A DNA stretch of 5,166 nt from NCBI GenBank assembly GCA_937967765.1, contig CALCML010000310.1:1-5166 (forward strand), in the 5' to 3' direction. The notes under the pieces are model-generated. The model worked only from the letters and a program-made list of their open reading frames with translations, had not been told where the DNA came from and searched no databases. Every line of letters starts with the position of its first letter. The first letter of the stretch is position 1. The DNA comes from an uncultured Carnobacterium sp. GTDB lineage: Bacteria; Bacillota; Bacilli; Lactobacillales; Aerococcaceae. This document shows positions 1 to 5,166 of this stretch, one piece after another. The position numbers and the translations under genes were made by a program.

Positions 1-184
1 GACCTACAAAGAAGTAGAGAATCGCCATAATGACACTTGCAACGGCAATAGACCAAATCCAACTAAGAATCTCTTCTAAAATCGGATGTTTTTTCTTAGG
101 TTCATTCCCTTTATCCTTACGAGAGTTTAATCTCTCTTCAATAGAAGATAGGGTCGAATTATCCACTTGGTTTTCTTCGTACAT
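1..184 (-). CDS. Probable type I signal peptidase, N-terminal part (cut by left edge)
   Basis: Only the first 61 codons lie in the window; the gene continues past base 1. The visible protein begins MYEENQVDN and has a polar, charged cytoplasmic segment (residues 1-39, with a basic PKKKH patch near 30). A single hydrophobic helix follows at about 40-60 (WIWSIAVASVIMAILYFFV). This layout is typical of the N-terminal anchor of Gram-positive type I signal peptidases, which cleave signal peptides on the outer face of the membrane. The catalytic Ser and Lys boxes would be downstream and are not visible, so the family call rests on topology, the style of the anchor and the position behind an exported protease. 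It starts 15 nt after the ctpA stop codon and is surely cotranscribed with it. Another small single-pass membrane protein remains possible. Confidence 0.55.
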   Translation of the reverse strand, partial: MYEENQVDNSTLSSIEERLNSRKDKGNEPKKKHPILEEILSWIWSIAVASVIMAILYFFVG

Positions 185-190
185 TCCCAT

Positions 191-198
191 CCTCCTTT
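191..198 (-). promoter_or_regulatory. Ribosome binding site deciding the signal peptidase start
   Basis: AAAGGAGG on the minus strand begins 2 nt after the ctpA stop. Two in-frame ATGs follow: one abuts the site directly (base 190, spacing 0) and one lies 6 nt away (base 184). Only the second has usable spacing, so translation should start at 184, giving MYEEN rather than MGMYEEN. Confidence 0.75.
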
Positions 199-199
199 A

Positions 200-1702
200 T
201 TATTGTAAAGCCTTAACAGCCGCTTTGTATTGAGTATCGTTTGCTTTAAGTGCATCACGAATCGCACTCATTAAGGCTGTACCAGTCTTTTCATCTACTT
301 CGCCAGTTTCAGATAATCCTTTTGATTTTTGGAATTCTTTTACAGCTTCAGTAGTTTTACTATCGAAGTATCCATCTGCAGTAACGTCGTATCCTAACCC
401 TTTAAGGATTGTTTCAATTGTTTTCACATTGTCAGACACTGCGCCTTCTTTAACAACTTCACGTGTATCGATAATTGTGATGTTGTAATAATCTGGCATT
501 GATACTTCTTCGGTTGGTTCGATACCTGTTTTATGAATCCACGTTTTGTTAGGTGTTAACCATTTTGCCATTGTGTATTTCAATTCAGCGTTATCGCCAA
601 CTTCAATTACAGATTGAACAGTTCCTTTACCATACGTCTTCTTACCGATTAATTTAGCATCTGCAGACTCTTTCAAGGCTGCGGCTAAAATTTCAGAAGC
701 AGAAGCACTACCTTCGTTGACAAGTAATACATATGGTTCAGTAATCTTGAACGTACCATAGTTTTTAGAAGCGTTGTATGACTTGATTTGTCCATCACGA
801 TTTTCAACATTAAGAATAGTCTTACCTTCATCAACGAACATATTCGCAATCATAATCGCTTGGTCTAAAAGTCCTCCAGGATTATAACGAACGTCGAAGA
901 TAAATTTCTTAACGCCTTTTTCTCGTAAATCTGTTACAGCTTTTTCAACTTCTTTTGCAGTGTTTTTAGCAAACGAGTTAATTTGAACATGACCGATTGT
1001 TGCATCTGTTGAATCTACAGTACCTTTAACCGTTTCAATAGCAATTTTAGCTCGAGTAATCTTTACTTCTAGCTCCTGTGTGCCACGTTGGATTGTTAGG
1101 GTTACATCTGTTCCGACTTCCCCACGGACTTTAGAAACAACATAAGAGATACTCTTACCTTCCATGTCTTCGCCATTCACTTTTAGAATAGCGTCGTTTT
1201 CTTGAAGACCAATCTTTTGAGCTGGTGTTCCTTCACGAGTATTACTAATAATCACACGGTTATTTTCAGAACGTAATTCCGCACCGATTCCACCAAACGA
1301 ACCTGTCATTGTTTCATCGATAGCAGCAGTTTCATCGTTCACTAAATAGTTCGTATATGGATCACCTGTCGCCTCTGCCATTCCTTTTAAGGCTCCGTTG
1401 ATAATATCATCTTTGCTAATATTTTTATCAACATAACCGTTCACAAGTGTGTCATAAACAAGTTCTAATTTTTTTAAGTCTTCATTTGTAATATCACCAC
1501 TTGGTGCGACAGAATCACTATTTGAATCATTTTTTGTCTCAGATTGAGCCACTTGATTTTGTGAAGTTCGAGCAGCATAGCTCGTACCAAAATAAGTAAA
1601 TACTCCCGTTAATAATACTGCTAAAAATAATATCCAAACGGAAACTTTTTTCGACTCAAGACCGCTTTGAACAGCGCCTTGAGGTTTTGGATTATTTCCC
1701 AT
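200..1702 (-). CDS. ctpA: Membrane-anchored S41 carboxyl-terminal processing protease (CtpA/CtpB type)
   Basis: This is a serine endopeptidase of family S41 acting on the outer side of the membrane, 500 aa long. Seen in order: a short cytoplasmic tail with lysines (1-19); one membrane segment (about 20-40) acting as uncleaved anchor or signal; a low-complexity Ser/Asn/Asp linker (50-70); a PDZ domain (about 130-218, with the GGIGAEL start) for substrate C-termini; and the protease core. Catalytic residues fit the family spacing: Ser334 in GSASASEI, Lys359 and Gln363 in GKGTVQ (Ser-Lys gap 25, as in E. coli Prc and B. subtilis CtpB). A peptidoglycan-binding domain of the PG_binding_1 type occupies about 423-478, with the typical DGYFDSKTTEAVKEFQ pattern. 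The length is usual for Firmicute members with this extra domain. The start at 1702 has AAGGAA 5 nt upstream. It lies 27 nt after deoD and 15 nt before the signal peptidase gene, in one operon. The fold and catalytic class are secure; the natural substrates are unknown. Confidence 0.95.
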   Translation of the reverse strand: MGNNPKPQGAVQSGLESKKVSVWILFLAVLLTGVFTYFGTSYAARTSQNQVAQSETKNDSNSDSVAPSGDITNEDLKKLELVYDTLVNGYVDKNISKDDIINGALKGMAEATGDPYTNYLVNDETAAIDETMTGSFGGIGAELRSENNRVIISNTREGTPAQKIGLQENDAILKVNGEDMEGKSISYVVSKVRGEVGTDVTLTIQRGTQELEVKITRAKIAIETVKGTVDSTDATIGHVQINSFAKNTAKEVEKAVTDLREKGVKKFIFDVRYNPGGLLDQAIMIANMFVDEGKTILNVENRDGQIKSYNASKNYGTFKITEPYVLLVNEGSASASEILAAALKESADAKLIGKKTYGKGTVQSVIEVGDNAELKYTMAKWLTPNKTWIHKTGIEPTEEVSMPDYYNITIIDTREVVKEGAVSDNVKTIETILKGLGYDVTADGYFDSKTTEAVKEFQKSKGLSETGEVDEKTGTALMSAIRDALKANDTQYKAAVKALQ

Positions 1703-1729
1703 TCGGGTTCCTTCTTTCTACTTCAAAAT

Positions 1730-2434
1730 TTATGCACGTACAGTTTCTAACGCGATTTCCATCATATCGTTAAATGTTTGTTCACGTTCTTGTGCAGTTG
1801 TTTCTTCACCTGTTAATAGGTGGTCACTAATTGTAAGAATTGCTAATGCTTCTTTTTTGTGTTGAGCCGCTAAAGCATATAATCCTGCAGCTTCCATTTC
1901 CACACAAAGCATTCCGTAATCCATTAATTTTTTCTTGTCTAATTCAGCGTTATAGAAACGATCAGATGACAATACGTTCCCAACGTGAACGCCAACACCA
2001 CGGTCTTTTGCTAAATGATACGCTTTATCTAATAAGTTAAAGCTTGCGATTGGAGCAAAAGTTACTTGGTTTTGGAAAATGTTGTTGAAAATTGATGAAT
2101 CTGTTGTAGCTCCTTGTGCTAAAACGATATCACGAACTTTAACATCTTCTTGCATACCGCCGGCAGAACCGATACGGATGATGCGTTCTGCACCAAACTC
2201 AGTGAATAATTCATTGGCATAAATCATAATAGATGGAATCCCCATCCCACTACCTTGAACAGATACACGTTGACCTTTATACAAACCAGTGTAACCAAAC
2301 ATGTTACGGACTGCATTGTATTGTTCTACTTCTGTTAAATAATGTTCAGCAATAAATTTTGCACGTAATGGATCTCCTGGCATTAAAACTGATTCAGCAA
2401 CTTGGCCTTTTGTAGCATTAATATGAACACTCAT
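1730..2434 (-). CDS. deoD: Purine-nucleoside phosphorylase, DeoD (hexameric, E. coli type)
   Basis: This cytoplasmic enzyme splits purine (deoxy)ribonucleosides with phosphate into free base and (deoxy)ribose-1-phosphate, in purine salvage. The 234-aa protein lines up with E. coli DeoD almost without gaps, so the known residues keep their numbers: His4, Gly20, Asp21 and Arg24 (MPGDPLRAKF), Arg43 and Arg87 for phosphate; Glu179, Met180 and Glu181 (VEMEAAGLYAL) for the ribose; Asp204 (SDH) and Arg217 for catalysis on the base. All are intact, so it should be active with 6-oxo and 6-amino purines, as DeoD enzymes are. The start at 2434 has AAAAGGAGAA about 7 nt upstream. It is the first gene of the operon with ctpA and the signal peptidase gene; a probable promoter lies at 2481-2509. 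No deoxyribose-phosphate genes (deoB, deoC) are visible beside it. Confidence 0.97.
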   Translation of the reverse strand: MSVHINATKGQVAESVLMPGDPLRAKFIAEHYLTEVEQYNAVRNMFGYTGLYKGQRVSVQGSGMGIPSIMIYANELFTEFGAERIIRIGSAGGMQEDVKVRDIVLAQGATTDSSIFNNIFQNQVTFAPIASFNLLDKAYHLAKDRGVGVHVGNVLSSDRFYNAELDKKKLMDYGMLCVEMEAAGLYALAAQHKKEALAILTISDHLLTGEETTAQEREQTFNDMMEIALETVRA

Positions 2435-2480
2435 TTTTTATTCTCCTTTTGTGGGAAACCCCGTTATTGATATATGTACT

Positions 2481-2509
2481 ATTCTACTATAAAACACAAG
2501 TAATGGGAA
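2481..2509 (-). promoter_or_regulatory. Probable sigma-A promoter of the deoD-ctpA-signal peptidase operon
   Basis: Read on the minus strand: -35 TTCCCA (2509-2504, 4 of 6 matches), a spacer of exactly 17 nt, then -10 TAGAAT (2486-2481, 5 of 6). Transcription would start near 2474, giving a leader of about 40 nt that carries the deoD Shine-Dalgarno. The site was found by eye and the -35 is mediocre; a start elsewhere in 2435-2560 is possible. Confidence 0.5.
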
Positions 2510-2583
2510 CTTTAAACCGCTTATTTAAGCCTTTCTTAACAAGGAATGTACGTCCGTTTCACAAAAAAGTCCTAGAAAGTCTA

Positions 2584-2613
2584 TTGGACAAATACTGTTT
2601 TGCCTTCTATAAT
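2584..2613 (+). promoter_or_regulatory. Strong promoter of the hemolysin III gene
   Basis: A perfect -10 TATAAT (2608-2613) lies 17 nt after TGGACA (2585-2590), or 18 nt after TTGGAC (2584-2589). The start point would be near 2620, leaving a leader of about 20 nt that consists mostly of the ribosome binding site. It lies inside the open frame that extends upstream of 2641, which argues that this upstream stretch is not translated. Confidence 0.75.
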
Positions 2614-2624
2614 GAGAGTTATCG

Positions 2625-2631
2625 AAAGGAG
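2625..2631 (+). promoter_or_regulatory. Ribosome binding site deciding the hemolysin III start
   Basis: AAAGGAG lies 9 nt before the ATG at 2641. The longest open frame instead begins at a TTG codon (2449) with no comparable site ahead of it, so 2641 is preferred. Confidence 0.8.
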
Positions 2632-2640
2632 CGTGTTGCG

Positions 2641-3306
2641 ATGAAAGCATCTACTTTAAGAAAAGAACGAAAAACTCAATCCATAAAATCTGAGATTATT
2701 GGTGAAGTGTTAAATGCCGTGACGCATGGTATCGGTGTTGCTCTAGCAATTACCGCTCTCGTATTACTTTTAATGAAAGCCGTAGCGGTAAATAATACCA
2801 CACAAATTATATCGTTTAGTGTTTACGGCGCGTCGCTAATTCTTTTATTTTTAGCTTCTACACTCTATCACAGCTTTAAGTTCACAAAAGCGGCTAAGGT
2901 ATTCCAGAGAATTGACCACTCGTCCATCTATCTCTTGATTGCGGGCACCTACACTCCGTTTTGCTTAATTGGAATTGGAGGCCAACAAGGATTAATCTTC
3001 TGTATTGCTATCTGGGTCTTCGCGATTGGGGGCGTCATCATTGAAGCCTTCTTCTTAGAGAAGTTCTCAAAAATATCTGTTTTTCTTTATTTAGCAATGG
3101 GCTGGGTATCCATTTTCACATTGAAACCTTTATATGAAAGCATGGGCTGGGGAGGCATTTTATACCTCTTCCTTGGTGGATTAAGTTACTCACTAGGAAC
3201 AATTTTCTACAAGCGTAAATATCATAATTTCTATCATGTCGTTTGGCATCTCTTTGTACTAGCTGGAGCAATTTTTATGTTCCTAGCCGTTTTCAAATAT
3301 TTATAA
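2641..3306 (+). CDS. Hemolysin III family / PAQR-like integral membrane protein
   Basis: This is a 221-aa protein with a short basic N-terminus (1-15) and about seven membrane helices (roughly 25-46, 55-75, 93-111, 117-138, 144-160, 170-188, 201-219). It has the conserved pattern of the HlyIII/PAQR (CREST) family: Glu22, Asn25 and His29 in the first helix; Ser73 and His77 in STLYH; Asp92-His93 and the GTYTP box (102-106); and the HxxxH pair His199/His203 in the last helix. By analogy with adiponectin receptors, His77, His199 and His203 would bind zinc. Bacterial members are widespread and mostly of unknown function; the 'hemolysin' name comes from a Bacillus cereus gene and does not show that this protein lyses cells. 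The start at 2641 is chosen for its Shine-Dalgarno and the TATAAT box just upstream. It is a single-gene unit, divergent from deoD, ending in the hairpin at 3316-3351. Its codon use is more mixed (AGA, CTC, CTA, TTG) than that of the dehydrogenase and carrier genes. Confidence 0.93.
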   Translation: MKASTLRKERKTQSIKSEIIGEVLNAVTHGIGVALAITALVLLLMKAVAVNNTTQIISFSVYGASLILLFLASTLYHSFKFTKAAKVFQRIDHSSIYLLIAGTYTPFCLIGIGGQQGLIFCIAIWVFAIGGVIIEAFFLEKFSKISVFLYLAMGWVSIFTLKPLYESMGWGGILYLFLGGLSYSLGTIFYKRKYHNFYHVVWHLFVLAGAIFMFLAVFKYL

Positions 3307-3315
3307 TGATACGCA

Positions 3316-3351
3316 AAAAACATCTCTTAGAATGCTCTAAGAGATGTTTTT
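3316..3351. terminator. Bidirectional rho-independent terminator between hlyIII and the dehydrogenase
   Basis: A perfect inverted repeat: CATCTCTTAGA (3321-3331), a 4-nt loop ATGC, TCTAAGAGATG (3336-3346), flanked by five A (3316-3320) and five T (3347-3351), so the stem is 16 bp in all. It has a T-run on both strands. It starts 10 nt after the hlyIII stop on the plus strand and 14 nt after the dehydrogenase stop on the minus strand, so it serves both convergent genes. Confidence 0.95.
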
Positions 3352-3364
3352 CGTTTGCTTTCAA

Positions 3365-4363
3365 TTAGCATTGAATGTCATTTTTACATGAACCAGTTTC
3401 AACATATTCTTTTAAGTTTTCAAAACTTGTTTCAACCATGTTTAATACTGCTTCATCAGTATAACTACCCATATGTGGTGTTAATAATACACGTGGGTAT
3501 AATTCAACTAATTTGCGGATAGCAGGATTTTTGATTTCTTGGCCACGTAAGTCTTTGAAGAATACTTCGCTTTCTCCTTCTAATACGTCTAAACCAACAC
3601 CACGTAAGTGACCTGATTCTAAAGCTTCAATGATAGCGTCGATATCTTGTAATTCACCACGAGCAGTGTTCACTAAGATTGCGCCTGGTTTCATTTTGCT
3701 AATGAATTCTTTAGTGATTACTTTTCCGTTTGCTGGAATGTATGGAGCGTGAATTGAAATCACGTCTGATTTTGCTAATAATTCATCTAATGAAACTTGA
3801 GTACAGATGTGTTCAACGCCCTCTTTAGGAAAAGCATCGTAAGCTAATACGTTAGCGCCTAAACCTTTAAATAATGTAGCTGTTGTTAAACCGATACGTC
3901 CGATCCCAACAACCCCAACAGTACAGTTACGGATTTCTTTAGCAAACATTTGAGTGTCTACAGTGAAATCTTGTTGACTTGTTTTTGCTGCAGTATAAGC
4001 AACGTTACGTAATAATGTCATTGCTAATGTTACAGCTAATTCACTAATTGCGTTTGGAGAATAGAAAGGAACGTAACCTAATTTCATTCCTAATGATTTT
4101 GCGTATTCAGCATCGATGTGGTTTACACCAACAGTACGAGTTAATACGTACTCTACTCCTAATTCTTTGTAGATATCTAAAGTTTCTTTGTTTGCCCAGC
4201 AGTTACCACGTAAGATAACAGCTTTGAAACCTTCTGCTTTGCGAGCAGTTTCTTCAGAATTTAAGTATTCTGGAATACAAGTTAATTCGTATCCAAATTT
4301 TTCGTTTACTTGTTCGAAAATTGGTAATTCAACTTCACGAACACCATATGCTAAAACTTTCAT
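3365..4363 (-). CDS. NAD-dependent D-2-hydroxyacid dehydrogenase (D-lactate dehydrogenase / VanH-like family)
   Basis: This cytoplasmic oxidoreductase interconverts a 2-oxo acid and the D-2-hydroxy acid with NAD(H); pyruvate/D-lactate or a branched-chain analogue are the likely substrates. It has 332 aa, the usual length. The catalytic domain halves (about 1-101 and 298-332) flank the Rossmann domain. Visible motifs: the substrate-side [10 protein letters not shown] (75-84) and YSPNAISE (101-108); the dinucleotide loop GIGRIG (153-158); Asp176 at the end of the second strand, which favours NAD over NADP; and the catalytic triad Arg235 (NTARGEL), Glu264 (DVLEGE) and His297 (TPHMGSY), in family register. 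The segment after Glu264 (EVFFKDL) and the tail resemble VanH more than I would expect of a plain D-LDH, but there is no vanA-type ligase or vanX here, so a resistance role is not supported. The start at 4363 has GGAGG 7 nt upstream. It lies 62 nt after an AEC carrier gene, with a hairpin between. The exact substrate cannot be read from sequence. Confidence 0.9.
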   Translation of the reverse strand: MKVLAYGVREVELPIFEQVNEKFGYELTCIPEYLNSEETARKAEGFKAVILRGNCWANKETLDIYKELGVEYVLTRTVGVNHIDAEYAKSLGMKLGYVPFYSPNAISELAVTLAMTLLRNVAYTAAKTSQQDFTVDTQMFAKEIRNCTVGVVGIGRIGLTTATLFKGLGANVLAYDAFPKEGVEHICTQVSLDELLAKSDVISIHAPYIPANGKVITKEFISKMKPGAILVNTARGELQDIDAIIEALESGHLRGVGLDVLEGESEVFFKDLRGQEIKNPAIRKLVELYPRVLLTPHMGSYTDEAVLNMVETSFENLKEYVETGSCKNDIQC

Positions 4364-4390
4364 TTTACATCCTCCATTTTTTATAAATTG

Positions 4391-4419
4391 AAAAGTAGAC
4401 CGAAAATCGATCTACTTTT
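4391..4419 (-). terminator. Hairpin between the carrier and the dehydrogenase (terminator or attenuator)
   Basis: In minus-strand RNA, AAAAGTAGATCGA (4419-4407) pairs with TCGGTCTACTTTT (4403-4391) over 13 bp, including one U-G wobble, with a 3-nt UUU loop. It begins 6 nt after the carrier's stop codon. After the stem the minus strand has only TTTT followed by CAATTT, a poor U-run. The plus strand instead has seven T after the TCTAC arm but a C-A mismatch in the stem. Partial termination with read-through into the dehydrogenase, or 3'-end protection of the carrier mRNA, both fit. Confidence 0.7.
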
Positions 4420-4425
4420 TTTATT

Positions 4426-5166
4426 TTATCCTACTCCAGGGAAAATAACAGATCCAACAACAATCCAGAAGACAATTGCGAATACTGCTAATACAGTTCC
4501 TAATAATGAAGCATTACTTGCAAGTGCTGCTTCTTTATCGTATTTGATAGCGTAAGCCACTGCAACTGTTGCTGGTGGTGTAGCTAACATAATAAGAATA
4601 CCTTTTGAAGCTTCAGGAGCCATTGGTAAGAATGGGCTAACTGCGAAGATAATTGCAACGAATACTGCAGGAACTAAGATTAATTTAACAATGCTGTAGT
4701 ACCAAACCATCTTATCTTTAACGGCTTCACCTAAAGAAATGTTTCCTAAAGTGATACCGATTGCTAACCATGCAAGTGGTGAGCTTAAGTCAGCTAAGTA
4801 AGTAATAGCTTTGAATAACCATGGAGCTGTCTTATCGATACGTAAGAAAGCGTACATAACTTCTTTAGTTTCTTCACCAACTTTTACTTGTACAGCAACT
4901 TGTGGTAATGAAGCTTGGAAGATCCAGATTAATAATCCAGCAAATGTTGCGATAACGATAATGTTACCGAAAATCATTTTGAAGTTTTTCTTTTCGAATT
5001 TTAATCCGCTCATACGAATTAAACCGTAAGAATATAAGAACACACGGTAAGCTAGGTTGAAGATGTTGGCGTATAAGATACCAGCTGCACCTAATAAACC
5101 GTTAATGATTGGAATACCGAAGAAAGTAGTTGATCCAAATGTTGTTAAAACTGATAAAGTAGTTTT
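4426..5166 (-). CDS. AEC (auxin efflux carrier) family transporter, MleP-like, 5' end cut by right edge
   Basis: The reading frame stays open to base 5166, so the gene runs off the window: 246 residues are visible of a family usually about 300-320 long, so some 60-75 N-terminal residues are missing. An apparent GTG start at 5043 is internal, because typical AEC sequence (TFGSTTFFGIPIINGLLG) continues upstream of it. About six or seven membrane helices are visible, ending with the family's ATPPATVAVAYAIKYD stretch and a last helix before the C-terminus. Between two helices is a polar insert of about 30 residues (around visible 88-118: QVKVGEETK, then FLRIDKTAPW) followed by SPLAWLAIG. From memory this resembles MleP-type malate permeases of lactic acid bacteria. 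The family carries malate, lactate and other organic acids, so the likely substrate is a small hydroxy or dicarboxylic acid. It lies upstream of, and on the same strand as, the D-2-hydroxyacid dehydrogenase. The family is sure; the substrate is inference. Confidence 0.88.
   Translation of the reverse strand, partial: KTTLSVLTTFGSTTFFGIPIINGLLGAAGILYANIFNLAYRVFLYSYGLIRMSGLKFEKKNFKMIFGNIIVIATFAGLLIWIFQASLPQVAVQVKVGEETKEVMYAFLRIDKTAPWLFKAITYLADLSSPLAWLAIGITLGNISLGEAVKDKMVWYYSIVKLILVPAVFVAIIFAVSPFLPMAPEASKGILIMLATPPATVAVAYAIKYDKEAALASNASLLGTVLAVFAIVFWIVVGSVIFPGVG

Noticed and set aside
30..233. Plus-strand open frame of 67 codons at the left edge
   Set aside because: It lies antisense to the signal peptidase start and the end of ctpA, has no Shine-Dalgarno, and resembles no known protein.
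1840..2040. Plus-strand open frame of 66 codons
   Set aside because: It is antisense within deoD, whose protein matches its family along the full length; the frame has no start signals.
2451..2465. GGGGTTTCCC in the deoD leader as a regulatory hairpin
   Set aside because: The stem is only 3 bp, too short to be meaningful.
2641..3306. Hemolysin III as a virulence toxin
   Set aside because: The protein is a PAQR-type seven-helix membrane protein with zinc-site histidines; family membership alone does not support cell lysis.
3365..4363. VanH, as part of a glycopeptide resistance cluster
   Set aside because: There is some VanH-like sequence, but the neighbours are an AEC carrier and hlyIII; no D-Ala-D-Lac ligase, VanX dipeptidase or two-component system is present.
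4188..4391. Plus-strand open frame of 67 codons
   Set aside because: It is antisense to the N-terminus of the dehydrogenase and is a shadow of its codon pattern.
4811..5029. Plus-strand open frame of 72 codons
   Set aside because: It is antisense within the AEC carrier gene and has no ribosome binding site.
5041..5043. GTG at 5043 as start of the AEC carrier
   Set aside because: The frame is open to the window edge and the translated upstream part is typical AEC membrane sequence, so the gene is cut by the edge rather than starting here.

Overview
The window is ordinary chromosomal DNA from an AT-rich, low-GC Gram-positive bacterium. The best guess is a lactic acid bacterium (Lactobacillales; Carnobacteriaceae or Enterococcaceae-like). 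The reasons are strong AGGAGG-type Shine-Dalgarno sites at every start, TTGACA/TATAAT-style promoters, tight gene spacing, a fermentative D-2-hydroxyacid dehydrogenase and a MleP-like organic acid carrier. The genus is inference. There are six genes: four complete or nearly certain (ctpA, deoD, hlyIII, a D-2-hydroxyacid dehydrogenase) and two cut by the window edges (a probable signal peptidase I and an AEC transporter).

Layout. Bases 1-2434 hold a minus-strand operon read deoD > ctpA-like S41 protease > signal peptidase I, with gaps of 27 and 15 nt and no internal terminator. Its probable promoter is at 2481-2509. Bases 2435-2640 form a divergent intergenic region. A strong promoter (TATAAT at 2608-2613) and an AAAGGAG site sit just ahead of the plus-strand hemolysin III/PAQR membrane protein gene (2641-3306). 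This shows that the longer open frame starting near 2449 overstates the gene. A perfect 16-bp hairpin at 3316-3351 terminates hlyIII from one side and the D-2-hydroxyacid dehydrogenase from the other. Bases 3365-5166 hold a second minus-strand unit: AEC transporter (upstream, cut at the right edge), a 13-bp hairpin, then the dehydrogenase.

How they may work together. The left operon pairs purine nucleoside salvage (DeoD) with envelope proteolysis (a membrane-anchored S41 protease with PDZ and peptidoglycan-binding domains, and signal peptidase). The functional link is not obvious; the two proteases fit each other better than they fit DeoD. The right unit joins a NAD-type D-2-hydroxyacid dehydrogenase to a carrier of a family that moves malate, lactate and similar acids, so it plausibly reduces a 2-oxo acid and exchanges or exports the product. 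No mobile element, CRISPR array, RNA gene or clearly new system was found. The points worth a second look are the hairpin between carrier and dehydrogenase, the hlyIII start correction and the mixed-function deoD operon.
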